A DNA stretch of 64,000 nt from Archilochus colubris (taxonomy: Eukaryota; Chordata; Aves; Apodiformes; Trochilidae), in assembly GCA_023079485.1 (NCBI GenBank), contig CM041083.1, positions 108,665,554 to 108,729,553 on the forward strand, read 5' to 3'. Within the stretch, counting starts at the first letter, position 1. Each line of letters opens with the position of its first letter. Below the pieces are notes generated by a model. That model was not told the DNA's origin and made no database searches. It saw only the letters and a program-made list of their open reading frames with translations. The translations under genes were made by a program, and so were the position numbers. This document shows, piece after piece, positions 21,019-32,239 of the stretch.

Positions 21019-24000
21019 CTATTTGTACATATAAAAAACCCCACAGCTCTGTTGCCATCAAATAGTGGGTATATCTAACAGAAGAGCACTTATAGACACA
21101 CAGTTTTGTTTGTTCATTTAAATATTTTAAAATAAGGACCATCCTTGGATTTTTTTTTTCATAGGAGAATATATTTAGGACCTAATTTAAAAGACTAAAA
21201 GCACTGCAGTAGGAATATGTTAAACTAACCTAGTCGCTTGATATAATTTCAAAGGCTCTGCTGCCATTGTAGATGAATTCCTTGTACTGCTTGTGAAGCT
21301 GCAGGAGTGTCACTAACCCTGGATTTAGCAGTCAGTCTGGGATCTTCAAATGTCCTGCAAGTGAAGGGAGTTTGCCTGAGACCCATCCCTCAGGCAGCAT
21401 CTCCTGCCTGCCATGGTGAGTGCAGGGGAGCGAGGGGAAAAGCAAAGGAATAGGGGCAAGGCTAAAAAGTAAGAGCTTGGTGAGCAGCAGCATCTCTGCC
21501 CTCATAAGAAATGTGGGGGGCATGTCCATCAGGGGAGGGATTGGAAGGGAAATCCATCCCAGCTGTGGTGGCAACTCCGTGGTGTGACCTATTCCTGCCA
21601 GGAGGAAAAGGGAAGCTCAGGTGTCTGTAACACTGGTCCTGATGCTTGGGCAGCTTGCTGGGCTCCCTCCCTCCTGCCCTTTCATCTTTCAGGCTCTCCA
21701 AGGTTTGCACCACCCCAAGCTGGGCAGCTTTTGGGATGCCTGAAAGGGCATTGCCCAAAGGGTCACGTCAGTGTGGGGAGACCTGTACTGCCCCTCCTGC
21801 ACCATGCACACAGATGCCACCCAGATGAGGCCTGTGACAAGGCACCACCACAGTCTGATGCTCCCCCAGGGCAGGGACAACCCCAATCCCTCAGAGAGAA
21901 GGCAAAGCAGCCTCCAGGAAGGCTTTGGCTTTGATAACATGTTCTGCAAAAATACCCTATTACAGTCCTCGAGTTGGTGAAAAGGAGGTGAGATCCTGGC
22001 AGCAGATTGTGTATTGGGTGCTTTCAACTTTGCGTTGGTAACTTGTTAAAGAAAAATATCACTGTAGTATTTTTTTCAACATTAATGCTTTAGAACTGGG
22101 GAGTCACTCTCCTTGCTGGTGATGGTGTTACATTTTAGTGCACTTTTTGCTGCTAAACAAGTGTTATCAATTAACTGCCTTTTTTTTTTCCTTAAAAAAG
22201 GAAGTATTGCACTGTTTGCAGTATTCATATGACCCTAAAAATTACAACATCATTATAAAAGGTTACACTTGTGTCTTAATTTCTGGCCAAATAGGAGGAA
22301 AAGTTACTTTTTTTTTTTTTTTCTCAGTGGAAATGGAACTAATAGTACTGTTCATTTGCCTCACATCTAACTATTCTCCAGTAAAAAATTCATACTGTGA
22401 AGTTGGTTTCTGTTGGTTTTTTTAAAGCTTTTGTAGCATAAGTATAGTGAGTAACTGAATCAGACACCACTGTTTCTCATAAGAAAATTTCAGCTGTACT
22501 TGGGTTGCTCTGAATGTGTTGTCTCCTCAGTTAAACAGTTTACATACGTGGTCCTATTAAGCAGAAGTCCCTAAAATGTGTTCAGTGTTTGAGGGATTGT
22601 GCTGCTCCCCAGACTGCCATCACCAAGGCAGACACTGCTGATGAAGAATTTAGGCTGCACGATTTGTTTGGTACAGATGAGACTCTAGTTGTGTAAGTGA
22701 AATTATGCAAGAATAAATCCAGGTTTTTTTTTAAAGTTTAACTGTGTGCTGTTTATATTCTTGAGAAGTACTGAAAAAGTGATGGTTCGTTGTACTTACT
22801 TGTTAAATACATCCTCAGATTGGTACTGTTGACAAAAGAACTACACAGGTGTAAGCAAAGGGATATCCCCAGCAGGAGGGAAATAACTTAGCATTATTTA
22901 ACACCTGGCACACATTTTCATCTCTGTAAAGCATTGTCAGCATTTTTAAAGATTTGAATATTGAGACTGAAGCAGTGGTAAGACAGGAAAAAAAAAAAAA
23001 GTTATAAAAAATAATTTAGAAACCACCCCCCCACCACCATAAAAAGACCCAGCAACTTGCTTAGTAGGCAAGGTGCTGTTACTGTGTGGTAAATTAAGAG
23101 TCCCTAAGCTGGGGCCAAGCACGTCACTGGCAATATTTATACAGGCTGGCAGTGACTGCCTGTGGCTTTGCTGCCTGAGAACATGGCAACCCCACCTTGG
23201 TCTCTCCCCTAGATTTTGTTAATAATTACTGAATTAGGAGAGCTGCCCAAGGGCTGTACCACTGGTACCCTGTTGAGCAGGGGGCCCCTCTGTCCTGCTC
23301 AGGGCCAGCTGATACCTGGAGGGAGCATTCTTATCACAGCTGTTTCAAGGCTGGGTCAGCACAAGGGGACAGTGCTGCAGCCACAGCCCTGCGTTGCAGT
23401 GGTCTGTAAATCATGGCCCATGTCATAGAAGGTGTGATGGGAAGGGCAGGAGCTGTTTGGGGAGGCTTTTTGCCAACTGAATAGGTTTCAATAATAACCC
23501 GTCTGGAATCAGCTAGCACCACCACTTTGACATCCCACCCTTGCAAGAATGGGATCCATCCAAAATTAAGTCAAATGTCAGCTCCTGACCAAGGACCAAC
23601 AGGATGGAACAGGCACTGCCTGTCCAAGATGATCTAAGTGGAAAGCAGAGGCAAAGCATTTCAAAACAGGAAGAGAACACTTTGTATCCAAATGTCATCT
23701 GGGAAGCACATACAGCCCGTCATGACAACACTTCTACATTATCAAATGACAGCTCCAAACACATCTGTACACAGTTTTAAGTTACCAACACTTTAGCCCC
23801 TCACTAGTAAGGTTTTCAAGGGTAATTTCCGTTTAAGGTATTAGAAAACTCTTTGGCACTAGAGGCGTGGAAGCAAAACAGGCCTGAGAAGTGTTTGGTG
23901 CTGAGAAAGCACTGATGAGAAGACTGAACAGACACTGTTGCACCGTAGTGACTCCAGTAGCTGCAGCTCCAACACTCAAACCTTCCAGACACAGGAACAG

Positions 24001-24282
24001 CACATGGAGCTGTTCCTGCCATCATGATGGCATCCGCTGCAAAAATTTTCTCTGGAGACTGACAGAACCTCAGTAGTGGTGACACCATTTTTCAGCTCCC
24101 AGAGCATTAGTCTCCATTTCCTTCAGAGCCATATTCACCTGAATTCAGGGCAAGACAGGTTTTCAAGCTGTCTCATGAAATGGCCAGTGAGAACGAAGTG
24201 AGATTCACTGCTGCTTCATCACCTTGCTCCCTCAGGGCTGTGTTTCTGAAACAAAATACTTCACACGATCTACTCAAGAAGA

Positions 24283-24295
24283 AATAAATTTTATT
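24283..24295. promoter_or_regulatory. Back-to-back poly(A) signals serving convergent genes
   Basis: The stretch AATAAATTTTATT holds AATAAA on the plus strand (24283-24288) and on the minus strand (24295 down to 24290). The minus-strand copy lies 45 nt after the ATP5PO stop codon and is almost certainly its poly(A) signal, giving a 3'UTR of roughly 60-75 nt. The plus-strand copy could serve ITSN1 transcripts that read this far, which is inference. Confidence 0.8.
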
Positions 24296-24339
24296 GTTTC
24301 CGGCTCACAGGTTTCACTGTTAATGAGAAGGTCAGCTTG

Positions 24340-24453
24340 CTAGACACTCTCTTTCATGATTTTGGTGAGTTTCTGGATCTTAGACCTTGTTGACATGTCT
24401 ACGTACTTCTCCCCAATATTGACAATCATGCCACCAAGGATTGCTGGATCAGT
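24340..24453 (-). CDS. ATP5PO: ATP5PO exon 7: C-terminus and stop
   Basis: Acceptor ttctttag. It encodes [20 protein letters not shown] then [17 protein letters not shown] and TAG at 24342-24340. G-G-x-x-V/I-x-I-G-x-K/D-x-x-D-x-S is the conserved OSCP/delta C-terminal motif. Confidence 0.97.
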   Translation of the reverse strand, partial: TDPAILGGMIVNIGEKYVDMSTRSKIQKLTKIMKESV

Positions 24454-27400
24454 CTAAAGAAGAAATATTGAACAGAAATTCTATTATTATTTGTCTAAAA
24501 AATTATCCCTGTATACAATTTTTTATGCTATTGAAAAGAGGCTTTTAAAAGAGCTTTTTTTTCCAGATTACTTAGCACTCTATTCCAAATTTATGATTTT
24601 AGTAATTAAAGCATCAAGTCTACATGAAAGCACAGCACTATGTAATATAACAACTGGACTCAGTAATGATTTTTTTTTTTTTTGAGATCAGAGAGACTGA
24701 AGCCCAGCCTAACACAAACTTGAAATTTATTAGCAAATTAAAAAAACAGACCTTGGTCTCCAGCTTCAAGATCTCTCCCTTAGACAAGAATCCACCCAGA
24801 ACACCTTTTAGCTCACTAAGGCTGGCATCATCCAAGGGCTGAAAAATACAAACAGAAGACAAGGAAAATGAAGAACTTCAAAACAATTGAATGACAACCT
24901 AAATTTTATATTTTGATTCTTCTAAGACAAACACTTCCATGACAAAGGGTTTTTAAGCAGCCTTCTTGAACAGGAATAACCAAAGAATAGCACAACAACA
25001 GCAGTCACTTTCTGTCCCCTGCTGTTTTAAAGAAACCTTTTGTTATTTGTGCACCTGCTCCCAGAGAAAATTGTGATGAAAACATCTTCAGATGGCACAC
25101 ATCAGCAATCCATCCTGGCAAAAGGCTTGATAGAAAACCCTGGGATCTGACTCACAGCAGAGTTTGAGCTATACAAGGAAAGATTAATACTTCTGCTTCT
25201 ACAGTTAAGACCATCAACTTAAGAAGCAAAGCACTGGGCAGTGACTGAGGACACGGGCAGTGAGCTTCCAGCCATGCTGCTGGATTGCAGAAAGCTCCTG
25301 GCTAAGTGCACCTCTCTCCATCACCATGGAAGAACTCCGCATCCCTGTGGGAGAGACACTCTGAATTTGTCCTTGCTGTCCCTACAAGTCACTCTCATAC
25401 CTCTGAGATGGAAACAAAAGGGACTTCACTGCAGACTAGTGGCTTTGGGTTACTGATAATTTAAATAATTTCTGTTTAACAGCTACCAGTTTGAGAAGCA
25501 AAAGAAACTAACAACAGTATCACGAAAAAACGCAGCAGGAGAGTGACCTCATGTAGGAAGTATCTGGGAAAACTTGTGGAAAGGTTTGCGTAGGCTTTTG
25601 AGTCTACATCTCCCTGCACACTACCAACTAGACTGACAATCTGTGCTCATGGCCTACAGAGAGCCAGTTAATCCAAAGTGGATCAGTCTACTTAGTCCAG
25701 GCAGGCAGCTCACTGGGGAGACAGCCCTACCCAAGGGCCACAGATTGACATTACCTACCTGGCTGACCAGTTTTGCATTCTAGCAGACCTGGGCATGGAT
25801 CCAATAAGAAGTTACTGAAGTGCCAGAACCACCATGCCTCCAGCCTGATGTTTTCAGCTCACAGAGACACTGTCTTCCCTCCTCCCTTCCTGAGCACCAG
25901 CCAGACTTGCCTTTGTGCCACTTTGGGAAAAGTCTTTCTACAGTTTTGGAGTCAGCCACTTGCCCTGATTACTGCAGTTGGTGAATCAGGCAGCTGCTCC
26001 CAGTGAAGAGCAGCACTAAGCACCAAAAGCATCCTTAGTCCTATCAAGTATTTGCTTTGCTCTAACCAATAGCTCATCTGATAGTTCTGGCCTATCTGTA
26101 TGATCCTGGTGACAGAAACAAGAACACAGGCAGTTGTATCAGCCAATTGGGCTCATTTTTATCAGCCACTGGGTTCACACCCAGGGTAGGAAAGATGTTA
26201 CCTGAAAAGGGAGGAAAAGATTCAATTTTTTACCAGCTGGATGTCAAAAAACTATTTGCAGAAAGAAGTTAACATCGGTAAAGGCGAGGAATTTCCTCAT
26301 GACTCACATAGCAAACTACAAAAGTTAAGCTAAAAAAGGTTTCTACCTTTACACTTTTTATATGCCTACCTGCTAGGCTCAATCTAGAGGTATTTAACTC
26401 ACCTGTGCAGTGGTGACTGTGCACAGCACTTCTCCTCGGTACGCACTCATGATCTTCCCAAACGCAGAAACAATGTCTGGAGTGTGCCGCAAGCGACCAT
26501 TTTCGGCAAGCAGGTCTGGAAGTGGCAGATGCATTGAAAGGGTTTAAAGCACCCACCAGAAGCAGACTTGGTGAGCTACCAGTAAAAACAAGTATCTCCA
26601 GATGGTTTTCAGAACTCAAATGGTTACTCACTCATCAGGTTGACAGTAATAGGGGACATCTTCTCTTTTGCCAAGGCATCGCTCACAGCTTTTTGTTTAA
26701 CAGAGCTCTTAGTGTGAGGGTTCATCACGACACTGCCTAGCTTAGGGTCTTTCAGGAGAGCCTAAGAGGACAAACAAGCAACATTAAATAAAGACAGAGA
26801 GTTCTCCAGGCATTATGAGGCCTAACTGGACCACCCAAGGCAGGCAACAGTTATTCACCGAGTAAGAATGAAGGTCTGAAGCTGATGGGAAGTTAAACGG
26901 CAGCTCCAGGTGGGGCTTGTTTACGTTTCTGTCAAGAGCTGATGCTTCTTCCAAGCAGCCTCACACCGGGGGCACAGCGCTGAGGATACAGTGCTCCCCA
27001 GGCCTGCTGCTAAGGGGGAGCTTCACGCTGCAGAGGGGCTTAACCCCCACCTCCTTCCTAACAAGCATCAGGCAATCCCCACAGCTCCCAACACCCCCTC
27101 CGAGCTGAGGCCAACGTAGGCCGGAGGACACCTTACCCACACCCGGTTCAGCTCCTTCTCAACCTGGTCCAGGTTCTTCTGCTTGGAGGCGGCGGAGTAC
27201 AGCGCGGTGGCATAGCGCCCTTCCAGACCGTACACCTGGATGGGGGGCTGAGAGCGAGAGCAGGCGAGCGCTGAGCGCAACCTCGAAACGCTGGCAACCC
27301 CCCCAAGCCCCTTCAGACCATCCCCTCACCTTCACCAGCTTGGAGGCCGGCCTGGCCACCGATGTGCTCAGCTGCCGCACCTGCGGGGAGCAGAAACACC

Positions 27401-27636
27401 GCCATGAGCACGCATCCCCAGCCCCGGGAAACGGAGCGGGGGAAGAGGTGAGGGGTTGGGGGCGGAGGGTTGGGTTTCGAGACCCTGGAAGGGGGGTAGG
27501 TGAGGGCAAAGGCGCGACCCGCCCTTTCCCGCTCTCTGTCTCCCCTCCCCCGCTCCCAACACCGCGTCAGGGGCCCCTGCGTTCCCCGCCCCCGCCTCAA
27601 CTTCACCTTCAGGGTGAACCCCGCCACCGCCGCCAT
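24340..27636 (-). CDS. ATP5PO: ATP synthase peripheral stalk subunit OSCP, mitochondrial (complete, 7 coding exons)
   Basis: Seen: coding exons, in transcript order, 27636-27607, 27380-27330, 27247-27137, 26761-26632, 26515-26403, 24838-24752 and 24453-24340, total 636 nt and 211 codons plus TAG. All introns are GT-AG. The start is the only upstream ATG giving a basic, acid-free mitochondrial presequence ([20 protein letters not shown]). Mature sequence would begin near ASKLVKPPIQVYG by analogy with the mammalian protein. Then come [17 protein letters not shown] (N-terminal helical bundle, which binds the F1 alpha N-termini) and [20 protein letters not shown] near the C-terminus, which contacts subunit b. 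Known role: OSCP joins the peripheral stalk to the top of F1 and resists rotor torque in the inner-membrane ATP synthase. Human protein is 213 residues, so length fits. It converges with ITSN1. Confidence 0.97.
24752..24838 (-). CDS. ATP5PO: ATP5PO exon 6
   Basis: Acceptor tttttcag, donor gtctgt (a weak donor with a non-consensus +3 to +5). It encodes [20 protein letters not shown] and GEILKLETK, phase 0 at both ends. It is the first part of the C-terminal domain. The 1564-nt intron before it shows no recognisable repeat. Confidence 0.95.
26403..26515 (-). CDS. ATP5PO: ATP5PO exon 5
   Basis: Acceptor cttccag, donor gtgagt. It completes Asn and encodes [20 protein letters not shown] then [19 protein letters not shown]-x-x-x-L-A-E-N-x-R-L and the R-G-E-V-x-x-x-V-T-x-A motif are the classic family signature at the domain junction. 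Confidence 0.96.
26632..26761 (-). CDS. ATP5PO: ATP5PO exon 4
   Basis: Acceptor tcctcttag, donor gtgagt. It encodes [20 protein letters not shown], then [20 protein letters not shown] and NLM plus one base of the next Asn codon. It corresponds to the middle helices of the N-terminal bundle. Confidence 0.95.
27137..27247 (-). CDS. ATP5PO: ATP5PO exon 3: N-terminal OSCP domain
   Basis: Thirty-seven codons, [20 protein letters not shown] followed by [17 protein letters not shown], then donor gtaagg. G-R-Y-A-x-A-L-Y/F is the signature start of the OSCP/delta family N-terminal bundle. Confidence 0.96.
27330..27380 (-). CDS. ATP5PO: ATP5PO exon 2: rest of presequence
   Basis: Seventeen codons, [17 protein letters not shown], between a ccccgcag acceptor and a gtgagg donor. 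It holds the Arg/Ser-rich part of the import signal and the start of the mature protein. Confidence 0.94.
27607..27636 (-). CDS. ATP5PO: ATP5PO exon 1 coding part
   Basis: ATG at 27636-27634. It encodes [10 protein letters not shown] and ends at a GTGAAG donor. An open frame runs into the intron, but only splicing to 27380 gives the expected presequence and mature N-terminus. A second ATG-like context upstream was not needed. Confidence 0.92.
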
Positions 27637-27692
27637 CTTCCCCGACCGCCTCTCGAGGTCACCGCTGAGCCCGGCCCCACAGGCGGGGAAGG

Positions 27693-27703
27693 GCGCAGGC
27701 GCA
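27693..27703. promoter_or_regulatory. NRF1-like site in ATP5PO promoter
   Basis: GCGCAGGCGCA, one base from the palindromic NRF1 consensus GCGCATGCGCA, lies about 57 bp upstream of the ATP5PO start codon. NRF1 drives many nuclear genes for oxidative phosphorylation, so the site suits the gene. It is a sequence match only. Confidence 0.6.
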
Positions 27704-27806
27704 GCGGCGGCCACCGCCCCCGGCTCCCCGCTTCCCGCCGTCCCCTTCTGCCCCGGCGCTCAATGGGAAGGGTAGTTCCCCAGGGCTGCACCTTCCCGCT
27801 GCCTGT

Positions 27807-27819
27807 TGGGGGATGTAGT
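27807..27819 (-). promoter_or_regulatory. ACTAYRNNNCCCR (ZNF143/THAP11-type) motif
   Basis: On the minus strand the bases read ACTACATCCCCCA, an exact match to ACTAYRNNNCCCR, a conserved vertebrate promoter motif linked to ZNF143/THAP11. A near match (ACTACCCTTCCCA) sits 43 bp closer to the gene at 27764-27776 in the same orientation. A GGAA ETS-type core (AGCGGGAAGG, 27791-27800 on the minus strand) lies between them. Confidence 0.55.
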
Positions 27820-27963
27820 TCCTGAGAGCTGGCAGGGAGAGAGGGGCCTAAGAGGCCCCCGCCTCCCCTCGCACCCCTTCCTCCTCTCGAACTGCCCCAT
27901 GTCACTCTCCCCGGTGCCCTCCGAGCAGCCTCACCGGCCCCCCCCGAGAGTTAGGGAAAAAAC

Positions 27964-28189
27964 TGAGTGCTAAAGGCGCCCCAACCACACAGCTGTCCCG
28001 AGGGGTGATCCTCCTGTGAGAAACTGCTGCTTGGCATGGGCAGGGTGGTCTGTGCTAGGCTCAGAGGTGAAGAGAATGGGAGGGTGGCTCCTGTGGCATC
28101 CCTGCCCTGCTCTAGGTGAAGTCCCCCTCATTGCTCCTTCTGTCACCCTGGTACTAACAGGTGACTTTCCTTCAGACCACTGTGGGAGC
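27964..28189. other. Intergenic, upstream edge of ATP5PO CpG island
   Basis: Short spacer between the CpG island and the first upstream CR1. No divergent gene start is recognised on the plus strand. Confidence 0.4.
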
Positions 28190-29140
28190 AAGTGGAGGCA
28201 AGTGACAAGTAGTGTTCCTCAGGGGTTAGTATTAGGTTAGGATTGGTACTGTCTAACATCTTTATTAGAGACATGGATAATGGGATAGTGTATCCTCAGC
28301 GAGTCTGCTGATGATACCAAGCTGTGTGGTGTGGCTGACACCTTAGAGGGAAGGCAGACCATCTCATGCCAACCCAATAATGGCCAAGTACAGAGTCCTG
28401 GCACCTGGGCTGGTGCAGCCCCAGGCACAGATACAGGCTGGGGGGAGAGCACACAGAGAGCAGCCCTGTGGAAAAAAAAGGACCTTAGAGTGGTAGCAGA
28501 TGAAAAGCTTGACAGGAGCCACCAGTGTGAGCTCACAGGCCCGAAGGCAAACTGCACTCTGGGCTGCATCAGCAGAAGTGCAGTCAGTGGGGAGAGGGAG
28601 CTGATGCTGCCCCTCTGCTCTGCTCTGGTGAGACCCCACCTGGAATACTGCGTACAGCTCTGGAGAGATACAGACCTGTTGGAGAGGGTCCAGAGAAGGA
28701 CCGTGAAGATGAACAGAGGGCTGGAGCACCTCTGCTATGAAGAGAGGCTGAAAAAGTTGGGGCTATTCAGCCTGGAGAAGAGAGGGCCCTGAGGAGACCT
28801 TACAGTGGCTTACTAGCACAGGAATGGGTCCTACAGTAAAGGGGGGGTAGGGCTTTTCACCAGAGAGGGCAGTGATAGGACCAGGGGTAATGGCTTTAAA
28901 CTGAAAGAGAGTAGATTTAGTTCGTTAGATATTAGGGAAACCTTCTTCACCATGCGGGTAGTAAGATACTGAAACAGGTTGCCTAGGGAGGTTGCTGATG
29001 GCCCCTCCCAGGATGTGATTAAGGCCAGGCTGGATGAGGACTTGTGCAACCTGGTCTAGTGGGAGGTGTCCCTGCCCATGCAGGGGTTGGATCTTGGTGA
29101 TCCTTAAGGTCCCTTACAACCCAAACCATTCTATGATTTC
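28190..29140 (+). mobile_element. CR1 LINE relic with ORF2 C-terminal remnant
   Basis: About 950 bp, plus strand. It opens with a degraded GTGTTCCTCAGGGG region, followed by ATGATACCAAGCTGTGTGG (the RT-thumb part of ORF2). A 153-codon open frame (28331-28792) includes LVRPHLEYCVQLWRDTDLLE and RVQRRTVKMNRGLEHLCYEE, the CR1 polymerase C-terminus. It ends at AACCCAAACCATTCTATGATT. It is 5'-truncated and cannot encode a working polymerase. Confidence 0.93.
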
Positions 29141-29654
29141 TTAGGCAGAGCCTGGCAGCATCATGGAGCTCTGGACGGGACCAGAATGACCAGGGGAATG
29201 GCTTCCTGTGCTGGCTTTGCCCCTGTCTCTGTCTGTCCCTGCACATGCAGAGCTTCCCCCAGCCTCGGTGCTGGTCATGTACTTGTTTGTGGCTTTGCAC
29301 ATGGAGGGGTCCAGAGGTGGCTGGGTCAGGACACAGGGGATGCTTGTTGGCCTGGTGATTGCTGTTACTGGTGACCCACAGCCCTTTCTTACGTTCCTGT
29401 ATGGGTCCTGTAACTCACACCTGTGCACATCCCTCTGTTCAGATGCACCAGGAAAGCAAGTGTCGCAGGACAGAAAGTGTTACACTAGTTCATCAGCTGT
29501 GCTTTCCTCAGAGATGTCTGGTGCCCTTTAACACAGCAAAACTACCTGGGAAACGCAGTGAGCCATTTCCTCCCCTCAGACAAACCAGATCCAAAGGTCT
29601 CCCAGGGCCAAGAGCCAGTCTTCCACATAGAGCATTGGGTCGGCAGTCTGAGTG

Positions 29655-29870
29655 TCAGCTCTTACTGTCAGTCTTTCTGCATGACCTTGAGCAACTTGGA
29701 TCCTGCCTGCTTCCAAATTATCTTGCGTGGTTAAACTCTTTCTCTCCTTAATTCTTCCAGCTCTTCCATAAGAGACAGAGAAATGCTTGCCTGCTTCCCA
29801 GAGCTGTTATAAAGACCGAGTAATTATTTTCTGCAGTGTGAGTAGCTCAGATGGGCAATGCTTTTGAAGC
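29655..29870 (+). mobile_element. Probable MIR/CORE-SINE relic
   Basis: CTGCATGACCTTGAGCAACTTG (about 29678-29699) resembles the MIR core TGTGACCTTGGGCAAGTCACT. About 100 bp on, ATAAGAGACAGAGAAATGCTTGCCTGC and the following bases track the MIR tail (CTGTAAAATGGG...ACCTGC...). Diverged, so called by pattern only. Confidence 0.45.
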
Positions 29871-30132
29871 AGACAGCATGGCGTTAGTGAAAAGCACCCT
29901 GCATGGTCTGCAGGGCAGACTCGAGTCACTAGATGTTGCTGTTGCTACAAACTAAAAGTAGAGGGATTGCTTCAGCTACGTCAAACCCAGAGAATTAGAA
30001 TAAGGCCCTTTAGGAAATACGCTTGAATAAAAGAGCTGGTCCACCGTCCCACCAGAAAGAAAATGGTATCACCAACAGGCTTTATTCCAGATGTAGGAAT
30101 TTAGTTCCCTGTTCCATCCCTAGCTGTATTTC

Positions 30133-30885
30133 ACGGAATAATCGAGTGATAGAAGGGTTTGATTGGAAAGGACCTTAAAGATTATCTAGTTCTAACCCCC
30201 TGCCATGGGCAGAGACACCTCCCATTGGATGAGGTAGCTCCCCATCCATCCTGGCCTTGAACACTGCCAGGGAGGGGGCAGCCACAACTTACCTGGGGAA
30301 CCTGTGCCAGTGTCTCACCATCCTCAAAATGAAGAATGTCTTCCTAATAGCTAATACAAATCTACTCTCAGCTTTAAACCTTCTTCTGTTGTTCTATCAC
30401 TAAATGTCCTTGTCAAAGTCCTTCCTCATCTTTCCTGGAGGCTCCCTTAGGTACTGGAAGACCACTATAAAGTCTCCCCAGAGACTTCTCCAGGATGAAC
30501 AACCCCCAACTTTCTCAGCCTGTCCCTGTAGGTGCTCCAGCCCTCTGATCATCTTTGTGGCCCTTCTGTAGACTTGCTCCAACAGCTCCATGTCCTTCCT
30601 GTGTTGGGGGCTCCAGAACTGGACACAGCACTGCAGACTGGGTCTCACAAGAGTGGAGTACAGGGGGAGAAACACCTCCCTTGACATTCTTTTGATGCAT
30701 CCCAAGATCTGGTCAGCTTTCTGGGCTGCAAGTGCACATTGCCTGCTCATTTTGAGCTTCTCATCAACCAATGCCCCCAAGTCCTTTTCTTCAGGGTTGT
30801 TCTCAGTTCATTCTCTGTGCTGCCTGTATTTGTGCTTGGGATGGCCCCAGCCTAGGTGCAGGACCTTGCGTCTAGACTTGTTGAT
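30133..30885 (-). mobile_element. CR1 LINE relic, 3' part
   Basis: Antisense CR1: 3' end at 30133 (TTTGATTGGAAAGGACCTTAAAGATTATC on the plus strand). On the minus strand it carries a 126-codon frame (30780-30400) with [20 protein letters not shown] and [20 protein letters not shown], the ORF2 C-terminus. It is truncated near 30885 at a GCAGGACCTTGCGT sequence. Confidence 0.93.
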
Positions 30886-32239
30886 TTGTATTTAATATGA
30901 TGGCATTCAAGGGCACAAGTATAGTCCATGACAGGTTTAAGCCTGACATAACATCACGCTTCTTGGTAAGAAAAGCATACTCTAAACTATAGAAAAATCC
31001 TTGGTTTTCTTCAGCAAAAGTCTTATTTTGTCTATTTTTTTGTGTGATGTTCATGCACTGATATTTTGGAATGCTGCAAAGAATGGGTTTATTTGAAGAG
31101 GTGTTCTGTATTTGAGTGCAACTCTGAAACACTGTGTTATCCTGTAACATTTTAACACACAGAAAATCTGTCTTAATGAGGTTAGTCACATCACTGAGAG
31201 CAGAGAGTACTCTAATGAACCAGGGATTGGGTCAAATCCTGATAGTACTTCAAAGAATTAAAATCAGAGATCTCATCATAGGTTAATTTTAGACAAGTAA
31301 AATCCCACGGTGATAAACAGGTTGCACCTTTATGCCTTATGGTATAAGGAAGGATTTCCTTTAAATCCTGATAAAGCCTGTTCTTGTGCTTGGGTGTCTG
31401 TGATAATAATGGGTAACACCATCATTGTTGTATGGGAGTTTATAGGAGTTTTTTTATCCTGCAAAGCAGTTAAACTCCCCATTCTGTGAGTCCCTCATAA
31501 TTTGACATTTACCTCGGTGCCTTGTCTCAATTTAGTCACTTAGTGAGCACTTGAACATTTACAAGCTTTTCCATGAGAAACACCTGGAAGAACATGCATC
31601 TTGTGTGTCTACTGCTTTAGTGCTTGTAGGATTGTAACCTTAAAGTTCTCATTCTTAGCAGACGTGGTGATATAAGCATCACATTTTTCTCTTGTGGGGA
31701 CAGACTAGAACTGAAATAATGTAAAATATATTTTATTTCCCTTTTATCTGAGAAATCTTGAAAACAATTGGTCTGAGTTTAGATATATTTTGACATACCC
31801 TTCTGCTTATATTGAAGACATGAGGGCTTCACACAGGCATGGCAGCCACAAAGTTCACTGTAATCAGCACTTTTATGTCTCCAGAAAGAATATGACTCTT
31901 TAATCATGGTAGTGGTGGGGATGTATTTTGATCAGGGCTCATCTGTGTGAGGTGTCATAAAACTTGTAGCAAGACTTAGGCCATTCCTCAAAGAACTTGA
32001 AGCATGTAGAGGTAAAAAAAGAGATGAGGTTTGTAACAACACATTGCTCTCACAGTGGTGAGAGCACAACAGGTCAGTGCCACAAAACATGCCAAACTTA
32101 CCATCCATCAGACCATTGGTAGCTCCTTTAAAAAAACAACCAACCAAAAAAAAACAACAAAAACCCACTACCCATAAAAAAATTATACTACCGACCCCAA
32201 ATTTTTAAGCAAGGCTACAGACATTTTACTTCTCCCCCT
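30886..32239. other. Intergenic unique DNA
   Basis: AT-rich, no gene, no repeat recognised apart from an A-rich tract at 32128-32165. Confidence 0.5.

Larger units (their letters stand above)
14620..24282 (+). other. ITSN1: Probable ITSN1 3'UTR and convergent intergenic spacer (noncoding)
   Basis: No exon with splice sites and a recognisable protein is visible for 9.7 kb. AATAAA hexamers on the plus strand lie at 15133, 15206, 19831, 20037, 22712 and 24283. The one at 22712 is followed by U/GU-rich sequence (about 22723-22755), and the one at 19831 by GT-rich sequence. Which is used cannot be told here. The family is known for long 3'UTRs in the long isoform, so much of this stretch may be transcribed. 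It includes A-rich tracts (16247-16264, 17583-17629), a TG repeat (20991-21018), an LTR-like block (about 15440-15860) and a 204-codon open frame of doubtful meaning (19040-19654). Confidence 0.55.
27120..27960. promoter_or_regulatory. ATP5PO: CpG island over ATP5PO promoter and first exons
   Basis: This stretch is visibly GC-rich and dense in CG dinucleotides, while flanking DNA is AT-rich and CpG-poor. It covers exons 1-3 and about 320 bp upstream of the start codon. No TATA box is seen at a sensible distance, consistent with a housekeeping promoter. The transcription start is not determined. Confidence 0.85.

Noticed and set aside
27340..27825. 161-codon plus-strand frame and several minus-strand frames in the CpG island
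   Set aside because: High GC lowers stop frequency. The frames overlap ATP5PO exons and introns, and the translations are low-complexity Pro/Arg/Gly without a family.
28331..28792. 153-codon open frame as a host gene
   Set aside because: The peptide is the C-terminus of CR1 ORF2. It is part of a truncated LINE.
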